This document shows positions 34,556 to 43,899 of a DNA stretch of 62,009 nt, one piece after another. The stretch comes from Acidobacteriaceae bacterium. GTDB lineage: Bacteria; Acidobacteriota; Terriglobia; Terriglobales; Acidobacteriaceae. A program made the position numbers and the translations under genes. Within the stretch, counting starts at the first letter, position 1. Each line of letters starts with the position of its first letter. A model generated the notes under the pieces. The model searched no databases, was not told where the DNA came from, and saw only the letters and a program-made list of their open reading frames with translations. The stretch covers positions 486 to 62,494 of the forward strand of contig PMHV01000031.1 in NCBI GenBank assembly GCA_003156805.1, read 5' to 3'.

Positions 34556-34648
34556 AACGACTAACGGCCAACAACGCCTTTACGTCCCTTCCGACACGCC
34601 GCCAAATACCCGTCCTGCTCCGGCGTGAGCCGATCGATCTTGAGCGGG
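34556..34648 (-). pseudogene. Duplicated 3' end of ahcY (remnant)
   Basis: Minus-strand frame ending LKIDRLTPEQDGYLAACRKG plus a short tail and stop. It matches the AhcY C-terminus [20 protein letters not shown], which lies 160 bases away on the same strand. The DNA is similar too (about 37 of 45 bases from CGCCAA to CTTGAG). No upstream coding part remains, so it looks like a left-over of a tandem duplication or of a second, deleted ahcY. Confidence 0.6.
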
Positions 34649-34749
34649 CGCGGTACTCTTGGACCGCCGGACAGCCGAGATCCCGCCGTTCCAAACATGA
34701 GCGCCCTTGGTTTTGCTGAGGTCCGAGGTCCGACGTCTGACGTCCGCCC

Positions 34750-36586
<1,837 letters not shown>

Positions 36587-38680
36587 ATGAGCACATCGAG
36601 CCTACGTAACATCGTCTCCCAAATCACAACTGGCAATGGTACCCGAACCGTTAGGGAAATGGGTGCCCGATACGGGCATTCCCGCTTGGCAGGACTGCGT
36701 ACCTCTCTCGCGATCCTTGTCTTGAGCACGGCAGCTCTAGCGCAGAGCCCCGCTCTGAATGCGGTCTCCCCTCCCACCAATTCGACTCTGCCCAATTACG
36801 CCGATTTCACCTCCTACGTAATTCCGAATCCCACGGTGAACGGCGTCACGATCATGCTGCCCTGGAGCCAGATCGATGTAAGCACGACTTCTACGCAGAA
36901 GTACGACTTCGCGACATTTGAAAGCGACAACAACTTTAGTCAATACGAAAACCAGACCCCCGTTAAGGTTGTCAACTTCATCGTCATGCCCGCAACTGAG
37001 GGTGGCGTGAACTCCTATACGCCGTCCTATGTGTTCTCGCAGGGCTGGGCAAACTCCGACGGAACATATAGCTGGGAGCCTTCGATTCCGGGTTGGAGTC
37101 CCGGCACAAAGTACCTGCCCACCACCTACATTCGCGTGAGTGGGCGCTACCAGCAGGAAGTCAATACCGTCACTCCCAGCTCGGGTTTTGACGGCCGTTG
37201 CGTGAGTGGTTCATCCTCGCCAACTTTTTCGACTACCATAGGCGGCCTCTCAACCGAAGACGGCACCGCACCAACACAGTGCCAATGGCAGGACTTGGGT
37301 CCCACCGCTCCCGTGCAAACCATGGCAAATTGCCAAAACTATGAGGGTGCGCCAATGTGGAAGGCCACCACGGGTTTCCCGAACGGAGCCGTCATTGCTC
37401 CCGACCCAACGCAATTCAATTTTCACTACTACCAGCAGATTTCTGGAACCAACTGCACCACCCTAGGCACTCCGCCTACAACGTGGAATACCACGGGCGG
37501 AAACACGTCGGACTATTCGTGCACCTGGCACGACATCGGGACAACCATCCCGACCACCCCGACGTATCAGGGTCTGCCTGTTTCCTATAACCTTCCTTTC
37601 CTGTCGGCTTACCAGATGTTTGCCGCGGCGGTTTACACCCACTACTCGACCGACGCTCCCGCGGGTTTGACGGTGGGCTACATCCGCTTTGGCATGACGC
37701 AGGGCGGAGAAGCCAGTCCGCTGTGCAACACTGCCGGCACACAATCCTCGGGTTGGCCGGACTATTCCAAATATACATACCTGGGATATATCCACGAGAT
37801 GACCGACTACTTCAGTAGTCTGGGCACGACGACGGTTCCACAGTTGGCCGATATGCACATGGCAGGCTCAACACCCGATCCAGATTATGCCGACCAGGAG
37901 GCTCTGTATGCCTTCAACGACAGTATCGGACTCAGCACCAACGGATTGGATGTCGACGACGTCCTCAACATCACAGGCGATGCCGGATACACGCAACTGT
38001 GCTCCACGACCCCTAAGGGTTGCACCAACGGCGACTGGTATTACAACTTCAAGGTCGTACCCGTAGGATCGGGAACGGGATATTGTGGCCAGTCGATGCC
38101 CAACGGGAATTATCCAATTTGCTCTTTGCAAACCCTCACCGCATCTACACCTACCAGTGACACGGTTCCCAACACCGGGTCTCTGTCGGTGAACGGGACG
38201 TTTCCCGGACTGATTCCTACCGCGCAGGCAAACGGCGCAACCAATCTGGAAATCTACCCCATCGACACCTTGCTGGCTACGGACCCCAATTATTGCAACG
38301 ATGTCGGCGCAAGTTGCACCCCACCCAACGACTATGCGGTGTATCAAGCGGACTACGAGTCAGCGTTCGAAACTTTCCTGAGTCAGACCCCGGGGATCTA
38401 CAGCCCGGCGTTCAACTCGACTTTGTCCAGCGACACCTCAGTGAACTTTTACTGGTATCCGGAACCGACCGCCACGGAGTACAAGATCCTGATCAGCTCC
38501 GGGGCCGGCGGAGGCGGAACTATGTACTACGGCAATAACGCAATCCCGTGGTATACGCCCTCGGTAACGGCGTCGATGTCGCCAACGCTGCCTCACGGAG
38601 CAACCGTGTACGTACACCTGTATTACCAGCTCGGGGGTGTGTGGACGGTGTTTTCAAGCGGGCACTATACCGCGCCGTAA
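36587..38680 (+). CDS. Large exported protein, unknown (possible glycoside-hydrolase-like)
   Basis: 697 residues with a long n-region and a signal sequence near residues 38-53 (LAILVLSTAALAQ). The mature part is rich in Thr, Ser, Asn, Tyr and Gly, with about a dozen Cys, as in extracellular proteins. WSQIDVSTTSTQKYDF and VGYIRFGMTQGGEA resemble TIM-barrel hydrolase strands; the last ~100 residues look like a Fn3/Ig-like module (SVNFYWYPEPTATEYKIL). ATG follows AGGAAAGGA. Codon use is less GC-rich than its neighbours. Function not assigned. Confidence 0.7.
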   Translation: MSTSSLRNIVSQITTGNGTRTVREMGARYGHSRLAGLRTSLAILVLSTAALAQSPALNAVSPPTNSTLPNYADFTSYVIPNPTVNGVTIMLPWSQIDVSTTSTQKYDFATFESDNNFSQYENQTPVKVVNFIVMPATEGGVNSYTPSYVFSQGWANSDGTYSWEPSIPGWSPGTKYLPTTYIRVSGRYQQEVNTVTPSSGFDGRCVSGSSSPTFSTTIGGLSTEDGTAPTQCQWQDLGPTAPVQTMANCQNYEGAPMWKATTGFPNGAVIAPDPTQFNFHYYQQISGTNCTTLGTPPTTWNTTGGNTSDYSCTWHDIGTTIPTTPTYQGLPVSYNLPFLSAYQMFAAAVYTHYSTDAPAGLTVGYIRFGMTQGGEASPLCNTAGTQSSGWPDYSKYTYLGYIHEMTDYFSSLGTTTVPQLADMHMAGSTPDPDYADQEALYAFNDSIGLSTNGLDVDDVLNITGDAGYTQLCSTTPKGCTNGDWYYNFKVVPVGSGTGYCGQSMPNGNYPICSLQTLTASTPTSDTVPNTGSLSVNGTFPGLIPTAQANGATNLEIYPIDTLLATDPNYCNDVGASCTPPNDYAVYQADYESAFETFLSQTPGIYSPAFNSTLSSDTSVNFYWYPEPTATEYKILISSGAGGGGTMYYGNNAIPWYTPSVTASMSPTLPHGATVYVHLYYQLGGVWTVFSSGHYTAP

Positions 38681-38743
38681 CACGACTGCCGCCGGACGTA
38701 GCAGTCCCCCGCTCCCGGCGCGAGGTTGCTAAGAAAGCCGGTG

Positions 38744-38782
38744 CCCCATCCTAACGTCGTGCCTTTCGACGTTAGGGTGGGG
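38744..38782. repeat. REP-type hairpin, GTGCCCC...GGGGA family
   Basis: A 16-base arm from CCCCATCCTAACGTCG pairs (one G-U) with CGACGTTAGGGTGGGG across a 7-base loop (TGCCTTT). It lies after the exported protein and may also act as its terminator, but no long T-run follows. A second member with different stem sequence is at 43819-43851. Confidence 0.75.
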
Positions 38783-38944
38783 ATTTTGACCTTACGTTTG
38801 TCCGCCCTGCAACTCATTTTTTCCCAAAACGGGAACCGACAAGTACATGTCTGCGTTCGTAGACTTTACCCACGTCCACCGCCATGTAAAAGTGGAATAG
38901 GTTCCAAGAATAGCGTGACCACGCTAGGAATTGAGGGTAGGTGC

Positions 38945-39439
38945 GTGAAGAAAAATCGATTGCCAGGGATGAATATCAAGAATTGCAAGAAGCGCGGAGA
39001 GTGGGCGGAGTTGGTCTTCGCGGCGCAGGCCATTGAGCGCGGTCTGCGCCTGGGCCGGCCTTGGGGAGAGTCTTCGGGCTACGACTTTACCGTGGATCAG
39101 GGCCCGCGCATTGTGCGCGTGCAAGTGAAGTCCACCATATTCCGCGAGGGCGCAGGATATTCGTGCACCTTGAAAAACTGCCGTGGGCCTTACAAAAAGA
39201 ATTCGTTCGATTTTGTGGCGGCCTATGTGATTCCCGAGGACATCTGGTACATCCTCCCCGAAAAAAAGATTCGCGGCATGTGGAGCGTGGGGCTGCATCC
39301 CGAACTCGAGGTCTCGAAGTATGGCGAGTACCAGGAAGCCTGGCATCTCCTCCGCGGAGAAACGCCCGGCGTGATTGCAAGCCTCGAAGCCTGCGCAGAA
39401 CCAGACCCTCCGGCCGACGGGATCGAGGGCAGCTCCTAG
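38945..39439 (+). CDS. Orphan PD-(D/E)XK nuclease-like protein
   Basis: About 164 residues. KKRGEWAELVFAAQAIERGL supplies the conserved Glu; YDFTVDQGPRIVRVQVKST shows the Asp and the QVK of the PD-(D/E)XK fold, similar to the PDDEXK_5 group related to group I intron endonucleases. The second half (FDFVAAYVIPEDIWYILPEK) fits the same family. GTG at 38945 is preceded by GGTAGGTGC; ATG at 38969 has no ribosome site. No modification enzyme or intron is nearby. Confidence 0.75.
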   Translation: MKKNRLPGMNIKNCKKRGEWAELVFAAQAIERGLRLGRPWGESSGYDFTVDQGPRIVRVQVKSTIFREGAGYSCTLKNCRGPYKKNSFDFVAAYVIPEDIWYILPEKKIRGMWSVGLHPELEVSKYGEYQEAWHLLRGETPGVIASLEACAEPDPPADGIEGSS

Positions 39440-39478
39440 CATGAGCCTTGATGACGACTTAGCACGACGAGCACTGTC

Positions 39479-39513
39479 ATCCTGAGGACCGCGTTCTTTG
39501 CGGTCCTCAGGAT
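39479..39513. repeat. Perfect 14-bp inverted repeat, possible terminator
   Basis: ATCCTGAGGACCGC and its exact complement enclose a 7-base loop (GTTCTTT). It lies between the converging nuclease-like gene and metK and could end either transcript. GTCATCCTGAGG...CTCAGGATCTATG wording is that of acidobacterial dispersed repeats. Confidence 0.7.
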
Positions 39514-39582
39514 CTATGGAGTCGTCGGTGGCCGCATGGCTCGGTGGCCACCCTTCGTCGGGCGCCGCAGACAACCTGCACA

Positions 39583-39612
39583 ACAGTTTTTCTCCGTGCC
39601 TCTGCGCCTCCG
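39583..39612. repeat. Single arm of the CTCCGTG...CGTGGTGA repeat
   Basis: TTTTTCTCCGTGCCTCTGCG, then CCTCCGTGGTGAGA, matches the right arm of the inverted-repeat element found twice in dnaE2. No left arm is present here, so it is a solo arm in an intergenic position. Confidence 0.6.
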
Positions 39613-39633
39613 TGGTGAGACGACTAACGCGGC

Positions 39634-40818
39634 CTACTTGCGCACAGCCTGCGCCACCGGATGATGCACACCCGCGTCGCTAGCCAGCGCCGCCGCTTTG
39701 TCCGTCGCCTCCCACGTGAAGTCCGGATCGCTGCGTCCGAAATGTCCATACGCCGCCGTCTTCTTATAGATCGGACGCCGCAAATTCAGCGCCTCGATGA
39801 TCCCCCTCGGCGTCAGTTTGAAGTGCGCGCGAATCAGGTCCGGAAGAATCGCCGGACTTACCTTCTCGGTGCCGAACGTATCCACCCGCACGCTCACCGG
39901 CTCAGCCACGCCGATCGCATACGCCAGTTGCACTTCGCAGCGGTCAGCCAGTTTTGCCGCCACAATATTTTTCGCGATGTAGCGCGCCACATACGCCGCC
40001 GAGCGGTCCACCTTGGTCGGATCTTTTCCGCTGAACGCTCCGCCTCCGTGCCGTCCCATGCCGCCGTAGGTGTCCACAATAATCTTGCGCCCGGTCAGCC
40101 CGGTATCGCCCATCGGCCCGCCGATCACAAACCTTCCCGTGGGATTGATGTGGTAGTGCGTGTACTCGTCGAGCAGGTGCGGCGGAATCACCGCCTGAAT
40201 CACGTTCTTCAAAATGCTCGAACGCAATTCGTCGTTGCTCACGGTCTCGGCGTGCTGCGTGGAGATCACCACCGCATCCACCCGCACCACTTTTCCGTGG
40301 TCGTCATACTCGACTGTCACTTGCGATTTTCCGTCAGGACGAAGGAACGGAAGCATTCCACTCTTGCGCACCTGCGAGAGACTCATGGTGAGCTGATGCG
40401 CCAGCGAAATCGGCGCCGGCATCAATTCCGCCGTCTCATCGCAAGCATACCCAAACATCATGCCCTGGTCGCCGGCGCCGCCGGTGTCTACGCCCATGGC
40501 GATGTCGCCGGATTGCTTGTTGATGGTGGAGATGACGGCGCAGGTGTTGGAGTCGAAGCCGTAGACGGCGTTGTCGTATCCGATGGCGCTGACGGTGCCG
40601 CGGACCACGCTTTGAAAGTCGACGTAGGCTTTGGTGGTGATCTCGCCGGCGATGACGACGAGTCCGGTGGCGGTGAGGGTTTCGCAGGCGACGCGGCTGG
40701 TGGAATCTTCGGCCAGGCAGGAGTCGAGAATGGCGTCGGAGATCTGGTCGGCGATCTTGTCGGGATGGCCTTCGGTGACCGATTCAGAGGTGAATAAACG
40801 GCGGTTCTTGGATGCCAA
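39634..40818 (-). CDS. metK: S-adenosylmethionine synthase
   Basis: 394-residue enzyme joining ATP and methionine to S-adenosylmethionine. It has [20 protein letters not shown] at the N-terminus, [16 protein letters not shown], and the P-loop-like [19 protein letters not shown]. Length is normal. The start is TTG at 40818, chosen because AAGGAG lies seven bases upstream and the family begins here ([17 protein letters not shown]). With ahcY it supplies the methyl cycle. No SAM riboswitch core was recognised in the leader. Confidence 0.95.
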   Translation of the reverse strand: MASKNRRLFTSESVTEGHPDKIADQISDAILDSCLAEDSTSRVACETLTATGLVVIAGEITTKAYVDFQSVVRGTVSAIGYDNAVYGFDSNTCAVISTINKQSGDIAMGVDTGGAGDQGMMFGYACDETAELMPAPISLAHQLTMSLSQVRKSGMLPFLRPDGKSQVTVEYDDHGKVVRVDAVVISTQHAETVSNDELRSSILKNVIQAVIPPHLLDEYTHYHINPTGRFVIGGPMGDTGLTGRKIIVDTYGGMGRHGGGAFSGKDPTKVDRSAAYVARYIAKNIVAAKLADRCEVQLAYAIGVAEPVSVRVDTFGTEKVSPAILPDLIRAHFKLTPRGIIEALNLRRPIYKKTAAYGHFGRSDPDFTWEATDKAAALASDAGVHHPVAQAVRK

Positions 40819-41168
40819 GCGAGTTCTCCTTACTTACTCAGAAAATTTCGGACTCTACCTCGGGTGAGAGCGGCGGCCACACACGCGGTCGCAGAAAGCA
40901 TTACCAGTAGAACTAATTGCAATGAACACAGTCGAGAGAAAGTCCTGAGAAAAGGCTAACAGAGGCGTTCGACCCGCGCAACGACTTTGGTCCCGGACGC
41001 GGGGAGATCAGTTTAATTGCGGAAATCGGGGGCCGGATGGAAGTTAGGGGGATTAAAGTGAGGGGGATTGAGGTGAGGGTGACGCCGTGCTTGCCATCCG
41101 TCGAAAACGGCGACGGAGGTCAGCTTCAAAGCAAAGTGGTGCGGGGCCATGGAGCGCTGGAATAGCAA
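40819..41168. other. Upstream region of metK with short repeats
   Basis: About 350 bases. It should contain the metK promoter on the minus strand; I see no strong match. A 15-base near-repeat (GTTAGGGGGATTAAA / GTGAGGGGGATTGAG) is at 41043-41072. No gene supported. Confidence 0.4.
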
Positions 41169-41360
41169 GTGTGGGACAGACACTCTTGTCCGTCGCTGTT
41201 TACTTCGAAGACCTCGGCAGATGGAGGTCCGTGGTGCCCACGCTTCGAAACGCGAAGCGTGGGCAGCCTCACGGCTGAAGCCGCGCCCTTCCCGGTCAGA
41301 ATCAACAATCAAGTTCAAAATCAAGGTCAACGGCGACGGACAGGAGTGTCCGTCCCACAC
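41169..41360. repeat. MITE-like 192-bp element with 30-bp inverted ends
   Basis: Ends 41169-41198 and 41331-41360 are inverted copies (27 of 30 bases), starting GTGTGGGAC. Inside is a perfect 13-bp hairpin (TGCCCACGCTTCG, 5-base loop, complement; 41235-41265). The right end with preceding AAGGTCAA is related to the two copies at 44727-44818. No transposase or open frame of note. Confidence 0.7.
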
Positions 41361-41549
41361 GATCAAGATCCCCTCGCGCAAAGAACGCGCGAGAAATGGG
41401 GAACCCGCGGAGAAAGCTTTTAACCGCAAAGGCCGCAAAGGATTCGCGAAGGGCGCAAAAGATCGTATCTCGAATCTGTGCCACGTGTGACCGACGCGCA
41501 TTTAGCATCATCCTCTGCCTTTTTTTATCAATTCTTCCACCTGAAGTCG

Positions 41550-41569
41550 TGGTAGTATAATGGTAGTAT
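41550..41569 (+). promoter_or_regulatory. TATAAT -10 with direct repeats overlapping the antitoxin start
   Basis: A consensus TATAAT at 41556-41561 ends six bases before the ATG (41568). Transcription would begin at or next to the ATG, giving a leaderless mRNA. TGGTAGTAT occurs twice (41550-41558 and 41561-41569), 11 bases apart, over the -10 and the start codon; a probable antitoxin operator. A weak -35 (TTCTTC, 41532-41537) is at suitable distance. Confidence 0.6.
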
Positions 41570-41801
41570 GAAAGAGAAGACTTCTATCACACTCTCAAAA
41601 GAGACACTTGCGGGCATCGATCGGGTTGCAGGATCGAAGCAAACGCGTTCGGCATTTATCGAAGCTGTGCTGGCCCAATACCTGCGCAAACGGGCGCGGG
41701 CGCAGGTGGAAGCTCGCGATCTCGAACTTATCAATAAGGCCGCGGATGAGCTGAATGCGGAGGTAGAGGACGTCCTCCGGTATCAGGAGATGGAGACGTA
41801 G
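41568..41801 (+). CDS. Ribbon-helix-helix antitoxin of a MazF-type pair
   Basis: 77 residues. The ribbon-helix-helix DNA-binding part (TSITLSKETLAGIDRVAG, RSAFIEAVLAQYLRKRARAQ) is followed by an acidic tail (ELNAEVEDVLRYQEMET). There is no Shine-Dalgarno upstream; a TATAAT box ends six bases before ATG. It precedes the MazF-like gene by 20 bases. Note the antitoxin fold differs from that of the AbrB-type MazE at 33.5 kb. Confidence 0.82.
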   Translation: MKEKTSITLSKETLAGIDRVAGSKQTRSAFIEAVLAQYLRKRARAQVEARDLELINKAADELNAEVEDVLRYQEMET

Positions 41802-41821
41802 TCGGCGGCGGAGATGACGAG

Positions 41822-42145
41822 ATGAGACGAGGCGAAATTTATCGCGTTCATCATCCGAGCGACGATCCAAAACTTTACCGGAGCTTCGTGGTCGTGAGCC
41901 GCCAGGTTCTGATCGATTCCAGATTCCCCACCGTCGTCTGCGCACCGATACTCACTCGCGGGCATGGGTTCTCAACCCAGGTCGCGGTCGGCATCGACGA
42001 AGGCTTGAAACACGAAAGCTGGATCCTGTGCGATAACCTCGTGAGTCTGCGCAAGGTGCAACTGACACGTTTCGTTGGGTCTCTGGCGCGCTCCAAGGTT
42101 GAGGAGTTGGACCGTGCGCTCAAGATGGCTGTCGCATTGGAATAG
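41822..42145 (+). CDS. MazF/PemK-type toxin
   Basis: 107 residues, normal length. The MazF fold is seen in RRGEIYRVHHPSDDPKLYRS, FVVVSRQVLIDSRFPTVVCA, and HESWILCDNLVSLRKVQLTR at the end. Expected endoribonuclease, inhibited by the preceding antitoxin. The first ATG (MRRGEIYRV) is the family start. Other MazF pair in this window is of a different subgroup. Confidence 0.85.
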   Translation: MRRGEIYRVHHPSDDPKLYRSFVVVSRQVLIDSRFPTVVCAPILTRGHGFSTQVAVGIDEGLKHESWILCDNLVSLRKVQLTRFVGSLARSKVEELDRALKMAVALE

Positions 42146-42212
42146 GCAGCACGCCCTCTGCCAACAGTGAGCATGGCGTGCTGGACTGATACGAGGAAAG
42201 CACAAAGTTCGA

Positions 42213-42231
42213 CATCATTTGATGCTATAAT
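42213..42231 (+). promoter_or_regulatory. Promoter/operator of vapBC
   Basis: CATCA-TT-TGATG inverted repeat (42213-42224) adjoins a consensus TATAAT (42226-42231), 17 bases before the vapB ATG. Probable -10 with a small antitoxin operator; the -35 is not clear. Confidence 0.5.
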
Positions 42232-42248
42232 CAGTGCCTTGAGTTTCT

Positions 42249-42446
42249 ATGAGAACAACAGTTGCGCTTGATGACGATCTGGTACGCATCGCCCAGGAGT
42301 TCACCGGGGTAGCGGAGAAAACGGCGTTGATTCGTGAGGCTCTCAAGGCCCTGATCGAGCGGGAAAGCGCCCGCAGGTTGGCGTCCCTGGGAGGCACAAT
42401 GCCCGGGTTGAAGAATATTCCACGCCGCAGGGTGGGTCCGACTTGA
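42249..42446 (+). CDS. vapB: VapB-type antitoxin
   Basis: 65 residues. The N-terminal ribbon-helix-helix (RTTVALDDDLVRIAQEF, KTALIREALKALIERESARR) is followed by the family tail (LASLGGTMPGLKNIPRRR). The end overlaps the vapC start by four bases. Should repress its own promoter and neutralise VapC. Confidence 0.88.
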   Translation: MRTTVALDDDLVRIAQEFTGVAEKTALIREALKALIERESARRLASLGGTMPGLKNIPRRRVGPT

Positions 42447-42817
42447 TTCTCGCAGATACGTCTATTTGGATCGACCACCTTCGCTCGGGAAACAAAGAAA
42501 TGCGTGAGCATCTCGATCAAGGGAACATCGTGACCCATCCCTTCATCATTGCGGAACTTGCGCTTGGCTCCCTTCGCGAGCGCAGCAAGACGCTTGCGCT
42601 GCTGGATCTTCTACCAAAGGTGCGAGTGGCGCAACTGGGCGAAGTGCGGCTGATGATTGAGGCTCGTCGTTTGTACAGCCTGGCCATCGGCCTAACCGAC
42701 GCACATCTAATCGCCTCTGTCTTTCTCAGTATCAATTCGTCCACGCTTCTGTGGACAAGAGATAAGCGACTCCGTAGAGCCGCCGAGGGTCTTGGCGTTC
42801 ACGCCAGCTTGGCTTAA
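42443..42817 (+). CDS. vapC: VapC PIN-domain toxin
   Basis: 124 residues. Acidic PIN residues are seen in MILADTSIWIDHLRSG (D4, with D11), IIAELALGSL (Glu), GLTDAHLIAS (Asp), and WTRDKRL near the end. TTG at 42443 overlaps the vapB stop (TTGA), hence coupled translation. Expected Mg2+-dependent RNase; VapC proteins of this type often cut tRNA, but the target here is unknown. Confidence 0.88.
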   Translation: MILADTSIWIDHLRSGNKEMREHLDQGNIVTHPFIIAELALGSLRERSKTLALLDLLPKVRVAQLGEVRLMIEARRLYSLAIGLTDAHLIASVFLSINSSTLLWTRDKRLRRAAEGLGVHASLA

Positions 42818-42850
42818 GAGACAAGGGACAGATGTGGGGATGAAGTAAAA

Positions 42851-42950
42851 GCCCCACTTCTCGCAAAAGACGTGTTCAGTCTCATGACATCCTTTACAAA
42901 CTGTAAAGCATGTCGTGGGACTTGACACAAAAGAGCGCGAGAAATGGGGC
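42851..42950. repeat. 100-bp imperfect palindrome (long hairpin)
   Basis: The two halves are largely complementary: outer GCCCCACTTCTCGC with GCGAGAAATGGGGC (13 of 14), inner about 22 of 27, ending CTTTACA-AAC-TGTAAAG at the tip. There is a small unpaired stretch near AAAAGA. A transcript would fold into one long stem-loop. It lies right after vapC. MITE, non-coding RNA gene or expanded form of the GTGCCCC repeat family are all possible. Confidence 0.7.
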
Positions 42951-43006
42951 ACCCTGCGCAAAGCATAGTTCTAAGGCGCGGAAGAAAAATTTCTTAATAA
43001 AAATCA

Positions 43007-43126
43007 GGGGACAGACGGGACTGACCCCAATTCTAATCCGCTCAGGATTTCCAAATCGGGCGCGCCAGGTATAGGTGTCGCCCAAGCCGTCGTGAGGAAA
43101 AACCGGGGAACGTCCCGTCTGTCCCC
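43007..43126. repeat. 15-bp inverted repeats 90 bases apart
   Basis: GGGGACAGACGGGAC (43007-43021) and its exact complement (43112-43126) bracket a ~90-base segment without a gene. A short relative, GGGACAG-A-CTGTCCC, lies at 43859-43873. Between this element and the next gene (43127-43298) only GG/CC-rich short repeats (CCGGTTTTCCC) are seen. Confidence 0.65.
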
Positions 43127-43298
43127 GGGTTCTCCGGCCGGTTTTCCCTGTCCCGGTTTTCCCCGTCCGGTTTATGTCCGGAAATCCCGCCAGCCAGCTA
43201 GCCTCAGAGGTGGATCGATGCGGTACAAATCTAAAAGAAAGATATGGTAGTGGGACATCAATTACTGCTAGGATTACGACCTTCCAGCAGGAATCAAT

Positions 43299-43754
43299 AT
43301 GCTCATTAGGGGTGCGGGGATACCGATAGCGCTTATAGGTTTGGCTGGAACACTTGGTTCAGCCTACTTTGCATATCGAATTGCAACAAAAGAGCGCCGC
43401 GACCAGCAGAGACAGGATTTTGTCAAGGCCCAGCGTGAGACGTATCAGGAGATATTGAAAAAGGTGACGTCGGTCGACCTTGATCTTCAACGGGATACAC
43501 CTCAGCTTTCTGGGCTTAGAGACAAGATCGCAGAAATCAGTTCATATAAACTAACAAGCAGGGTCTACCTTACCAAAAGTGATCGTAAGCTTGTTGATGC
43601 TTACTTGCGCGCGCTTGGTGAACTGGCGGCTTGGGTGCAGCGTGAAGGCAGCGATGAAAAGATGGCAACAAATCTGCGTCGCAAAGCCCGACCTGTCGCT
43701 GAGGCTTCCGAGAAGTTAAACAAGCGGGTGCAAAGGATTCTTCAGCAAACATAA
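43299..43754 (+). CDS. Small membrane-anchored protein, orphan
   Basis: 151 residues. One N-terminal membrane helix (residues ~7-27, GIPIALIGLAGTLGSAYFAY) is followed by a strongly charged helical domain (ATKERRDQQRQDFVKAQRET, VQREGSDEKMATNLRRKARP), probably coiled-coil and cytosolic. No family recognised. DNA here is clearly less GC-rich than the neighbours, which suggests recent gain. It sits between repeat clusters downstream of two toxin-antitoxin pairs. Confidence 0.6.
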   Translation: MLIRGAGIPIALIGLAGTLGSAYFAYRIATKERRDQQRQDFVKAQRETYQEILKKVTSVDLDLQRDTPQLSGLRDKIAEISSYKLTSRVYLTKSDRKLVDAYLRALGELAAWVQREGSDEKMATNLRRKARPVAEASEKLNKRVQRILQQT

Positions 43755-43818
43755 TAAGTAGACTCCGGCGTGTGGCCCAGGCTTTTGATCTCGGTGGCAT
43801 CACCAGCACAGTGGGGTG

Positions 43819-43873
43819 CCCCGTCCTTCGCGTCCTTGGCGAAGGGCGGGGAAAACCAGGGACAGACTGTCCC
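43819..43873. repeat. REP-type hairpin plus GGGACAG palindrome
   Basis: CCCCGTCCTTCGC and its exact complement (43839-43851) enclose a 7-base loop (GTCCTTG), preceded by GTG as in the copy at 38744. A 7-1-7 palindrome GGGACAG-A-CTGTCCC follows at 43859-43873. It lies upstream of the pseudouridine synthase. Confidence 0.75.
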
Positions 43874-43899
43874 CGGCCGCGCCGCTATTGCAGCTCACG

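Noticed and set aside
40819-41000. SAM riboswitch in the metK leader
   Set aside because: No match to SAM-I, SAM-II or SAM/SAH cores on the metK strand.
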